In this document: positions 1 to 5,266 of the stretch, one piece after another
How positions within the stretch are numbered: position 1 is the first letter of the stretch
Layout: each line of letters opens with the position of its first letter
Assembly: GCA_041584015.1 (NCBI GenBank)
Contig: JBFHES010000240.1
Coordinates: forward strand, 1 to 7,048
DNA length: 7,048 nucleotides
Direction of reading: 5' to 3'
Source of the DNA: JBFHES01 sp041584015
GTDB taxonomy: Bacteria > Bacteroidota > Bacteroidia > Bacteroidales > M50B96
Position numbers and translations under genes: made by a program
The notes under the pieces: model-generated
Database searches by the model: none
What the model saw: the letters and a program-made list of their open reading frames with translations, nothing else
Told to the model about the DNA's origin: nothing

Positions 1-1122
1 ATTGATCTTGTTAAGGCCGATACCTCTTATGTTCGTTTAATGACTTTTAATACATTGTTTAATGGATTAACTGATCAGAACAGGATTCCGGCTTTCGGAA
101 GGATTTTTCAGGCAATACAACCTGATATCATCACCTTTAACGAATGTTGGGACACGCAATATTACGAGGCTGCAGATTTTCTTGATACCTACTTGCCGTT
201 GCAGGCCAATGAAACATGGAACTGCTGGAAGTTAGATGGTGGAAACATTACATGTTCACATTACACTATTTCTCAAAACTGGCATGTATTAGCCGATAGA
301 AGAATAACCGCATCGTTGGTTGATCTGCCTGCTCATTTTAGCAAGGATCTATTGGTTGTTAATGCGCATCTTAAATGCTGCGATGGTGATGAAATTCGCC
401 AAAGAGAAGCTGACGCTTTTGCTTCTTTTATTATTGATGCCAAATCAAGTGGTGGAGTTATTGATTTGCCTGAAGGTACACCTTTTTTAATAAGTGGTGA
501 TTTAAACTTAGTGGGGGAGGCGCAGCAACTCGAGACTTTAATTTCGGGAGATATTCAGGATACAGCAGCATTTGGTGCACCGCAGCCATTGGACTGGGAC
601 GGTACAGACTTACATGATATTATATCAAACACAACTGACACGAGAATGACTTATACCTGGCGCGATGAAACGAGTAGCTATTGGCCAGGTCGTCTGGATT
701 TTGCTATTGCCTCTGATGTAAACCTACAAGTGAAGAAAGCTTTTACACTCGAAACTGCACACATGTCGGCAGCAAGGTTAATGCAATATGGTTTGCTGGC
801 AACAGATTGCGAGGTAGCATCCGATCATCTACCTAAGATCACTGATTTTGCCATCCCGTTGGTTTTGGAAACATCTGAAATTGAGCCTTCAAAAGTTATT
901 AAGTTATTCCCAAATCCAAGTACTGGTAAAGTAAACGTGCAGCTACCACAAGACGGAACAGCTGAGTTCTTTAATGTTGCCGGAAAATGTGTTAAGCAAA
1001 TGGCACTTCGTAAAGGTACAAATGAAATAACACTGGATGTCGAGCTCTTTACAAGCGGGGTTTATTTGATTAACTTTGAAAGTAAAGATTTTACTCATCA
1101 GGAAAAACTAATGCTTCACTAA
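1..1122 (+). CDS. Secreted endonuclease/exonuclease/phosphatase (EEP) family protein with T9SS C-terminal sorting domain, 5' end cut off
   Basis: The reading frame is open from the first base of the window (13 codons before the ATG at 40) and that ATG lies inside the first core strand (VRLMTFN), so the true start and presumably a signal peptide lie upstream. Counting from that ATG, the metal-dependent EEP (DNase I-like) motifs appear in order: Asn4 in MTFN, Glu35 in TFNE, His110 in NAHLKCC, Asp154/Asn156 in SGDLN, Asp220 in RLDF, and Asp262/His263 in SDH. All catalytic positions are present, so it should be an active Mg-dependent phosphodiesterase or phosphatase. The substrate (nucleic acid, sphingomyelin, inositol phosphate) cannot be told from sequence. 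Residues ~286-360 form a type A sorting domain starting IKLFPNPSTGK and ending EKLMLH, which predicts export by the type IX system and cell-surface attachment or release. A Cys pair (CC, 113-114) and other cysteines (62, 72) fit an exported protein with disulfides. The next gene starts one base after its stop. Confidence 0.88.
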   Translation: MDLVKADTSYVRLMTFNTLFNGLTDQNRIPAFGRIFQAIQPDIITFNECWDTQYYEAADFLDTYLPLQANETWNCWKLDGGNITCSHYTISQNWHVLADRRITASLVDLPAHFSKDLLVVNAHLKCCDGDEIRQREADAFASFIIDAKSSGGVIDLPEGTPFLISGDLNLVGEAQQLETLISGDIQDTAAFGAPQPLDWDGTDLHDIISNTTDTRMTYTWRDETSSYWPGRLDFAIASDVNLQVKKAFTLETAHMSAARLMQYGLLATDCEVASDHLPKITDFAIPLVLETSEIEPSKVIKLFPNPSTGKVNVQLPQDGTAEFFNVAGKCVKQMALRKGTNEITLDVELFTSGVYLINFESKDFTHQEKLMLH

Positions 1123-1123
1123 A

Positions 1124-1792
1124 ATGAAACACCTACTCATTACATTGCTTGGGTTATTGTTGATTGCCCCAGCAAGTTTTGCACAGAAAATTGAAGAACT
1201 GGATTTCTCGTCTGTTTGGACCTCTGTAAATAGTGACCAGATTGTAGGTATTATTGGCGATGATTATCGTCGAATACAAGTCCATTTTATTTCTGTAATT
1301 AAAGATGTGGATCATCCCAGGGAGTATTTTGTGCACGGTAAAACAATGGTGCATAATAATGTCTGTGATTTTCAAGGTAAAATTATAATCAATGAATTGG
1401 TTCCGGATATGATACCTGAATTTGAAGGAAGGAATGCATTTATCGTTAAAGCAAGTTATCGCTTTTTTGAAGATCCAGCTCAGTTTCACGTAGGGTTATT
1501 CGATGGTCTTTTGGTAAGTTATGTTATGTTAGACAAGAAAGGTAAGGTTCAGTACAATGATATTCTGATGGCAGCCGATGGATTTAATAATAACCTATTC
1601 ATTGGAACCTGGAGTGAGTATAATACATCGACTAGTAAAAAATGCAATTGGGGCGATTATCGTATTCCGCAGTCCGGCGATCTGGATATTGGTGCTGGAG
1701 AGTTTAGTCCGAACCCGAAGTATGATAGGAAAGGTTGGGTAAACTACAATTCCGATGCTTCAGTTAAAAAGGATCGGAATTGGTGGGAATAG
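1124..1792 (+). CDS. Exported hypothetical protein of unknown function
   Basis: This 222-residue protein begins with a clear Sec signal peptide: MK, a Leu/Ile-rich core at residues 4-14, then PASFA|QK with probable cleavage after Ala20. No lipobox and no further membrane segment are seen, so the mature protein of about 200 residues should be periplasmic or secreted. It has no T9SS tail. I do not recognise a named domain. The C-terminal third is rich in Gly, Trp, Asn and Asp, with a distinctive stretch CNWGDYRIPQSGDLDIGAGEF (C174 to F194) that looks like a conserved core of a Bacteroidota family. FIGTW and KGWVNY flank it. The start codon is one base after the stop of the EEP enzyme, so the two are almost certainly co-transcribed and may be translationally coupled. 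No Shine-Dalgarno sequence precedes it. A role linked to the upstream secreted enzyme is inference only. It ends five bases from the convergent neighbour. Confidence 0.8.
   Translation: MKHLLITLLGLLLIAPASFAQKIEELDFSSVWTSVNSDQIVGIIGDDYRRIQVHFISVIKDVDHPREYFVHGKTMVHNNVCDFQGKIIINELVPDMIPEFEGRNAFIVKASYRFFEDPAQFHVGLFDGLLVSYVMLDKKGKVQYNDILMAADGFNNNLFIGTWSEYNTSTSKKCNWGDYRIPQSGDLDIGAGEFSPNPKYDRKGWVNYNSDASVKKDRNWWE
1747..1782. repeat. Perfect 10-bp inverted repeat at the 3' end of the hypothetical gene
   Basis: The arms caattccgat (1747-1756) and atcggaattg (1773-1782) are exact reverse complements, separated by a 16-base loop. The repeat lies within the last 16 codons of the preceding gene and 16 bases before the end of the oppositely transcribed gene. 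No T-run follows on either strand, so it is not a standard intrinsic terminator. It could act as a transcript 3'-end hairpin for either convergent transcript, or be a chance repeat. Confidence 0.45.
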
Positions 1793-1797
1793 TTGCT

Positions 1798-2874
1798 CTA
1801 GAAAATGTATGCTTTGATAGTGAATCCAGGCCAAAGTAATTTAAAGTTATTTGTGAGGATGAACTCCGGAATAATTTGAATCGGACCACGATTAAATGCG
1901 TAAGTAACTTTGAAAGTATTTTTTTTAAAGTAATTGCCCGATGAGCTTGTTAAATAATACAATCCCCAGCGATGATAACCATCCTGAAGTGATCTGCTAT
2001 TTAAAAGGTCGCCATATCTGTAACCTCCGCAGATTCCAACAAAAACGGTACCTTTTGGATCGAACTCATCTTCGAATGTCGTGTAGGCATCTATTGAAGC
2101 GCCCAAGTAATATCTCTTTATGTTTACTCCTAAATTAAGGCCCACATTAGGCGAAAGTTTATCTCTTATTAATCCTATGCCAACAGTTGAGCTTAGCACT
2201 ATTTCATCATGACTCTTATCATCATAATCTTCTTCGCGCTCCATCTCATATTCCATTTCGCGTTCCATTTCCCGTTCATGCTCATATTCTTTTAGTGCTC
2301 GCTCGTGTTCATATTTGTGTTCTAATTCTTCTAAAAGTTCATCATTTTTTAGGTGATAGATTTCCTCAATAATTTTAATTTTTTCCAACTCTTCCAACTC
2401 ATGCAACGCTTCTAGTTTTTTCAGACTTTTTAGATGCTCTAATTCGGGAAGATCTTCCAGATCCGGTAAATTAGCTAATATATCCATGGCCAGATCTACA
2501 TCATCAAGCATTTCTTGCTCCATATATAAGATGTGTTCTTGCTTTGCAAGTTGATGCTCCAAATCCCTTAGCTCTATTTCGAAGAGTGAGTCTGACAGCA
2601 GGTCCCAGTTTTTCGATTCCATCGATTTGGAGATTTGATAAATGATCGTGTCGAGTCCAAGCAAGTTAAGACTGCTAAAGTCTCCTTTGTTGTTAGTCAT
2701 AATCATTATTTGGGTGCTATCATCTAATTCAATAAGAATGGTATCCGGAATGCCTCCCTCAATTGAGGGAGGATCTCCTGCAAATAAATTGAATGTCATC
2801 AATGTAAAAAGGGTCAATAATTTGATTGATTTCATTGCGGTTTGCGATGAGTTTGACATGTTTATTTTTTTCAT
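1798..2874 (-). CDS. Exported protein with Glu/His-rich helical region and C-terminal beta-barrel-like domain, third gene of the ECF sigma operon
   Basis: This 358-residue protein has a signal peptide whose real n-region is probably at Met14 (MKSIKLLTLFTLMTFNLFA|GDPP). The longer ATG at 2874 gives an unusually long, polar 13-residue extension. Met14 at 2835 is a serious alternative start, although the 2874 start sits only 5 bases from the previous stop. After a short beta-rich part (45-80), residues ~100-224 are strongly helical and very rich in Glu, Leu and His, with heptad-like spacing (a coiled-coil candidate) and an EMEREMEYEMERE run. Residues ~227-358 contain alternating hydrophobic strands rich in Gly and aromatics (VGLNLGVNIKRYYLGASIDAY, VFVGICGGYRYG) and end FTIKAYIF, with a terminal Phe. 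This fits an outer-membrane beta-barrel of roughly eight short strands. Its place behind a sigma and anti-sigma gene suggests it is a sensor for, or output of, that circuit. This is inference; no named family is recognised. Confidence 0.82.
   Translation of the reverse strand: MKKINMSNSSQTAMKSIKLLTLFTLMTFNLFAGDPPSIEGGIPDTILIELDDSTQIMIMTNNKGDFSSLNLLGLDTIIYQISKSMESKNWDLLSDSLFEIELRDLEHQLAKQEHILYMEQEMLDDVDLAMDILANLPDLEDLPELEHLKSLKKLEALHELEELEKIKIIEEIYHLKNDELLEELEHKYEHERALKEYEHEREMEREMEYEMEREEDYDDKSHDEIVLSSTVGIGLIRDKLSPNVGLNLGVNIKRYYLGASIDAYTTFEDEFDPKGTVFVGICGGYRYGDLLNSRSLQDGYHRWGLYYLTSSSGNYFKKNTFKVTYAFNRGPIQIIPEFILTNNFKLLWPGFTIKAYIF
2239..2274 (-). repeat. Short in-frame tandem repeat (three 12-base units) encoding RE-M-E repeats
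   Basis: On the plus strand the units at 2263-2274 (ttccatttcccg) and 2251-2262 (ttccatttcgcg) differ by one base, and a third diverged unit occupies 2239-2250. Read on the minus strand they encode residues 201-212 as REME, REME, YEME inside the acidic helix of the barrel protein. The near-identity at DNA level suggests local duplication rather than convergence on Glu codons. The array is very short, so length variation between strains is only a possibility. Confidence 0.5.
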
Positions 2875-2879
2875 GATTT

Positions 2880-3623
2880 TTATTTATTATTTAGTCTTGC
2901 AACTAACATGGGTTGGTAATGCTGATAACTTGTGTCGATACTGGATTGATACCTATTACGCCAATTATCGAAGAAGGAAAATTTGAAACGTCGCTGTTTT
3001 GCTGCTGGTGTAATTACTTGAGGCTTATCGTAAACAATTAATTTTACGCGAGCTATTTGTGGACTTTTCTTGTTTGGTTTGGTTTCAAAACTAGGAAAAA
3101 CCTCTTCATGCGTAGGTGCATTCCCCAACAAATCATGTATGGTATTCATTGGTAATATGTGTAATCCTTCATAATTCTTTTGCCTTCTCTGCTTTGTCTT
3201 AGGAGCCTTCACCTTTTTATTGGTTGGTACTTTTTTGCTATCAGGCAGAACTTCCTTTTTTTCTTGTTTGATGGTGTCTATTTTAACATCAGCAGTATTG
3301 GTAAGCATGCTTGGTGCCGGATGATTTTCCCGGGCCACGTATTGTTGCTCATTTCTAAATTCATTGTTTTCTATGTTGAAAACCCAAAGTAATCCGATTA
3401 ATAGAATTAGAATGGCGGCAACTCTGGCCAGCAATGGAAGCAGGCGATAAATTGGTGTTATTTGACGCGAAATAACTCCCCATGAACTTTTGGGTGCTGC
3501 ATGTTTTGGTAGCGATGCAATTGCACTCTTGAGCGCTTGTTGGTTATTTAGGGCGCCATTAACCGACTGCCAAATAGTGTCCGGTGCTTTATGCTGAGGT
3601 AAGTTCTTGAATTGATTCGCCAT
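2880..3623 (-). CDS. Putative membrane-bound anti-sigma factor with duplicated LPxHxAPxxxW motif
   Basis: This 247-residue protein is encoded between the sigma factor gene (2 bases upstream) and the barrel protein gene (5 bases downstream). One transmembrane helix is visible at about residues 61-82 (LLPLLARVAAILILLIGLLWVF). The short N-terminal part should be cytoplasmic and the ~165-residue Lys/Pro-rich C-terminal part periplasmic. The N-terminal part holds two copies of the same motif exactly 30 residues apart, LPQHKAPDTIW (8-18) and LPKHAAPKSSW (38-48). Similar LPxxxPPxxxW motifs are known to me from Bacteroidota anti-sigma factors, and are a plausible sigma-binding region. No HxxxCxxC zinc motif is present, so it is not a ZAS-type protein. 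The periplasmic part has a basic linker (119-150) and an aromatic-rich end (FKFSFFDNW, YQHYQP) with no recognised domain. The anti-sigma role rests on topology, motif and gene order. A good GGAGG ribosome binding site precedes the start. Confidence 0.8.
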   Translation of the reverse strand: MANQFKNLPQHKAPDTIWQSVNGALNNQQALKSAIASLPKHAAPKSSWGVISRQITPIYRLLPLLARVAAILILLIGLLWVFNIENNEFRNEQQYVARENHPAPSMLTNTADVKIDTIKQEKKEVLPDSKKVPTNKKVKAPKTKQRRQKNYEGLHILPMNTIHDLLGNAPTHEEVFPSFETKPNKKSPQIARVKLIVYDKPQVITPAAKQRRFKFSFFDNWRNRYQSSIDTSYQHYQPMLVARLNNK

Positions 3624-3625
3624 TT

Positions 3626-4162
3626 CTATTCCTCCATTAAAAATGCCAGTTCTTTCTGCAACAAGCGCTTTGCATGAAAGAGTTGTGATTTTGATGTGCC
3701 TTCCGAAATCTTAAGTATTTCTGCCACTTCGTGATGTTTGTAGCCTTCTATCTCGATGAGTGTAAAAACAGCCCGGTAGCCATCACTTAAGGATAGAATT
3801 GCTTTCTCTAACTCTTCGCCTGTCATGTTTTCATCCCATGGCGGTTCATGCTCATTGTTGTGTTGCTCTATGTCTTCGTAGTCAAAAATCACCTGTCTGC
3901 TTCTTAAAGCTGTCCTTATTATTATTGTTTTAATCCAGGCACCCAGACTTGATGAAGCTTTAAAATTCTTGAGGTTATTGAATACTTGCACAAACCCATC
4001 CTGAAGAGTATCACTTGCATCGTCAAAGTTTCCAGTAATCCTATAGGCAAGCGTGTACATGGCATCTTTGTATTTGTCATACAAACGCTTCTGCGATTTT
4101 CGCTTGCCGTCTATGCATTCCTGCACAAGTATTATTTCATTTGGATCTATCTGGTACGCCAT
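3626..4162 (-). CDS. RNA polymerase ECF-type sigma-70 factor
   Basis: This 178-residue cytoplasmic protein has the two domains of an ECF sigma factor and a length typical of the family. Region 2 spans about residues 24-92, with the -10-recognition helix signature FDDASDTLQDGFVQVF (46-61) and GAWIKTIIIRTAL (74-86). Region 4 spans about 113-171, with the helix-turn-helix GYKHHEVAEILKISEGTSKSQLFHAKRLL (140-168) and the LSDGYRAVF entry helix. An acidic linker (~94-115, rich in Asp, Glu and His) joins them. It redirects RNA polymerase to a regulon that normally includes its own operon. The gene is first in a three-gene operon with its likely antagonist starting 2 bases after its stop. I chose ATG 4162 because it gives the usual short N-terminus before region 2 and no upstream ATG fits better. 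No ribosome binding site and no convincing housekeeping-type promoter are visible upstream, which would fit autoregulation through an unknown ECF promoter (inference). Confidence 0.95.
   Translation of the reverse strand: MAYQIDPNEIILVQECIDGKRKSQKRLYDKYKDAMYTLAYRITGNFDDASDTLQDGFVQVFNNLKNFKASSSLGAWIKTIIIRTALRSRQVIFDYEDIEQHNNEHEPPWDENMTGEELEKAILSLSDGYRAVFTLIEIEGYKHHEVAEILKISEGTSKSQLFHAKRLLQKELAFLMEE
3631..3635 (-). promoter_or_regulatory. Strong Shine-Dalgarno sequence for the anti-sigma gene
   Basis: On the minus strand GGAGG lies 7 bases before the ATG of the anti-sigma gene, inside the last codons of the sigma gene (Met-Glu-Glu-stop). No other start in this window has a comparable site, as expected for Bacteroidota. 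It would favour efficient, coupled translation of the anti-sigma factor right after the sigma factor. Because it is also coding for Glu-Glu, it may be coincidental. Confidence 0.5.
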
Positions 4163-4237
4163 TCAATTCTGTCAACTAACTTAAAGTGCAAGTTACAGCA
4201 TAAATGGTTGTATGTGGTGAGATATATTTACGGATTT

Positions 4238-4260
4238 TTCTGAATGTAGTGTTCAGAACA
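4238..4260. repeat. Overlapping inverted repeats in the leader of the sigma operon
   Basis: Two symmetric elements overlap in the 109-base gap between the secreted-protein gene (stop at 4272) and the sigma gene (start at 4162). One has 7-bp arms, ttctgaa (4238-4244) and ttcagaa (4252-4258), with a 7-base loop. The other is the 11-base near-palindrome tgttcagaaca (4250-4260), with 5-bp arms around one base. They lie 14-36 bases after the end of the upstream gene and 76-98 bases before the sigma start. They may be an operator or a weak transcript-end hairpin. No T-run follows, so a standard terminator is unlikely. Confidence 0.35.
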
Positions 4261-4271
4261 GGTCTCAGGAT

Positions 4272-5090
4272 TTAATTAATGAGTACTTTTTTTGAGTGGA
4301 TACCTTGTGAGGTTTTTACTTGTAAAAAGTAGGATCCGGCATTAAGCTCCTTAACGTTAATGCTGCTTTCATCAGGGTTGAATTGCTTTACTATAGCTCC
4401 GCTTACATTAAAAAATGTAATGCTTTTTATCGGTTCATTTTTGCTAAGTTCTATAAAAAGAAGGTCTGAGCTTGGATTCGGATACAGTTTAAGCTCAGTA
4501 GCTAATGCTGTATTCATAATATTGTTTGGTGAGTTAGCGCTAATGCTAAGGTTGTCAAAAGCTACATCAAGCCAGTTAATAGTTGTAACATACCTAAAGG
4601 CAATATAGCTTGCACCTTCAATTGCCGGAATGAGAATAGCAGAGTCAAGTCGCCATACATTGTCATTTGAGTAGCTTGAGTCGGCATAGTTAATGAGGAT
4701 TGTTTTGCTTGTTGCCGAATCCGGGTGCGAACTTCCATTTAACAAATACACGGCTATAGTATCGCCGGCCATTGGTGTCCCGAATCCAGAGAACTTGTAC
4801 CGGAGTGAATCAATGGCGCCACCATTACTGAAATCAAAAAGAGGTGAAACAATCCAGTCATCTGTTGGTGTTGTGCCACCAACCGGGTAATAGTGCGCCA
4901 GACAGTTTGGTGCAGTATAAGGCATAAATGGTGCAAACTCCCAATACAAAAACTGATTGGTGGAACCAAGTTCATATTCTACCCAACCGGCTTGCTCATC
5001 TGCATTATCAAATCCCGTTGTGTAGTTTTGTGCGTTTAATGTGCTTAATGTACAGGTTAGTGCAATAAAAAGTAGTATTCTGTTTTTCAT
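4272..5090 (-). CDS. Secreted choice-of-anchor-J-like protein with T9SS C-terminal sorting domain
   Basis: This 272-residue protein begins with a Sec signal peptide (MKNRILLFIALTCTLSTLNA|QN, cleavage after Ala20). Residues ~22-185 form a jelly-roll-like beta domain of the choice-of-anchor-J/cleaved-adhesin type. Diagnostic pieces are the opening TGFDNADEQAGWVEYE, PTDDWIVSPLFDFS (75-88), LDSAILIPAIEGASYIAFRYV (148-168) and the closing WLDVAFDNLSIS (173-184). Such domains occur in adhesins and as accessory domains of secreted peptidases and glycosidases, and often bind carbohydrate or protein. Residues ~200-272 are a type A T9SS sorting domain (LKLYPNPSSD... ending HSKKVLIN). No catalytic domain is present, so a small surface or released binding protein is the best guess. 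It is transcribed in the same direction as the sigma operon but 109 bases away. It probably has its own promoter in the divergent region and could partly read through into the sigma gene. Confidence 0.88.
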   Translation of the reverse strand: MKNRILLFIALTCTLSTLNAQNYTTGFDNADEQAGWVEYELGSTNQFLYWEFAPFMPYTAPNCLAHYYPVGGTTPTDDWIVSPLFDFSNGGAIDSLRYKFSGFGTPMAGDTIAVYLLNGSSHPDSATSKTILINYADSSYSNDNVWRLDSAILIPAIEGASYIAFRYVTTINWLDVAFDNLSISANSPNNIMNTALATELKLYPNPSSDLLFIELSKNEPIKSITFFNVSGAIVKQFNPDESSINVKELNAGSYFLQVKTSQGIHSKKVLIN

Positions 5091-5134
5091 AATTGTAAGT
5101 TTAATCGATGTACATAAATACCACTGGGCATTTA

Positions 5135-5166
5135 CAAAGAAACACTTGCATTTATTATTGGTTCAA
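5135..5166 (-). promoter_or_regulatory. Possible promoter of the choice-of-anchor-J-like gene
   Basis: On the minus strand TTTCTTTG (5142-5135) differs by one base from the Bacteroidota -7 element TAnnTTTG. A TTG (5166-5164) lies 21 bases upstream as a weak -33 element. The predicted leader would be about 40 bases. The match is imperfect and could be chance in AT-rich DNA. Confidence 0.25.
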
Positions 5167-5241
5167 CTTTATAGTGAACATTTAATCGACATAACACTTA
5201 CGTGGAAATAAAAACGTTACTATTTTATTAAGCGATTTAAT

Positions 5242-5249
5242 TATTTTTG
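5242..5249 (+). promoter_or_regulatory. Candidate Bacteroidota -7 promoter element of the TlpA-like gene
   Basis: TATTTTTG matches the TAnnTTTG consensus exactly and ends 17 bases before the ATG at 5267, giving a short leader of roughly 10-15 bases. No clear TTTG/TTG -33 element lies 17-23 bases upstream, so the assignment rests on the -7 box and position alone. Confidence 0.45.
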
Positions 5250-5266
5250 TAGCAAAACAGGTTTCC

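Larger units (their letters stand above)
5091..5266. other. Divergent intergenic region with small repeats
   Basis: This 176-base AT-rich stretch separates the divergently transcribed secreted-protein and TlpA-like genes and must carry both their promoters. It contains a 9-base direct repeat tttaatcga (5100-5108 and 5181-5189) and an 8-base palindrome atgtacat (5108-5115). CATTTA occurs three times, at 5129, 5149 and 5179, so spaced 20 and 30 bases. No open reading frame with coding character and no RNA gene is seen. Confidence 0.6.

Noticed and set aside
40..42. ATG at 40 as the true start of the EEP gene
   Set aside because: The frame is open to the window edge, the codons before it continue the first EEP strand (YVRLMTFN), and a start here would leave a T9SS cargo without a signal peptide.
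1154..1489. 111-codon open frame on the minus strand
   Set aside because: It lies wholly inside the exported hypothetical gene, has no signal or domain, and its composition is that of an antisense shadow.
2230..2330. Repetitive-looking DNA that might suggest a CRISPR or minisatellite array
   Set aside because: The units are 12 bases, in frame, without spacers, and are explained by an acidic Glu-rich helix in the encoded protein.
2642..2986. 114-codon open frame on the plus strand spanning the barrel protein and anti-sigma genes
   Set aside because: It is antisense to two genes of a well-supported operon and crosses their junction. The translation has no domain and its hydrophobic stretches come from the reverse complement of AT-rich coding DNA.
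4170..4175. TTGACA on the minus strand, resembling a sigma-70 -35 box
   Set aside because: It lies only 7 bases before the sigma start codon, leaving no room for a -10 box and a transcription start, and Bacteroidota do not use this box as their main promoter element.
4238..4258. Intrinsic terminator for the choice-of-anchor-J-like gene
   Set aside because: The stem is only 7 bp with two G-C pairs, and on the minus strand it is followed by A residues rather than a T-run.
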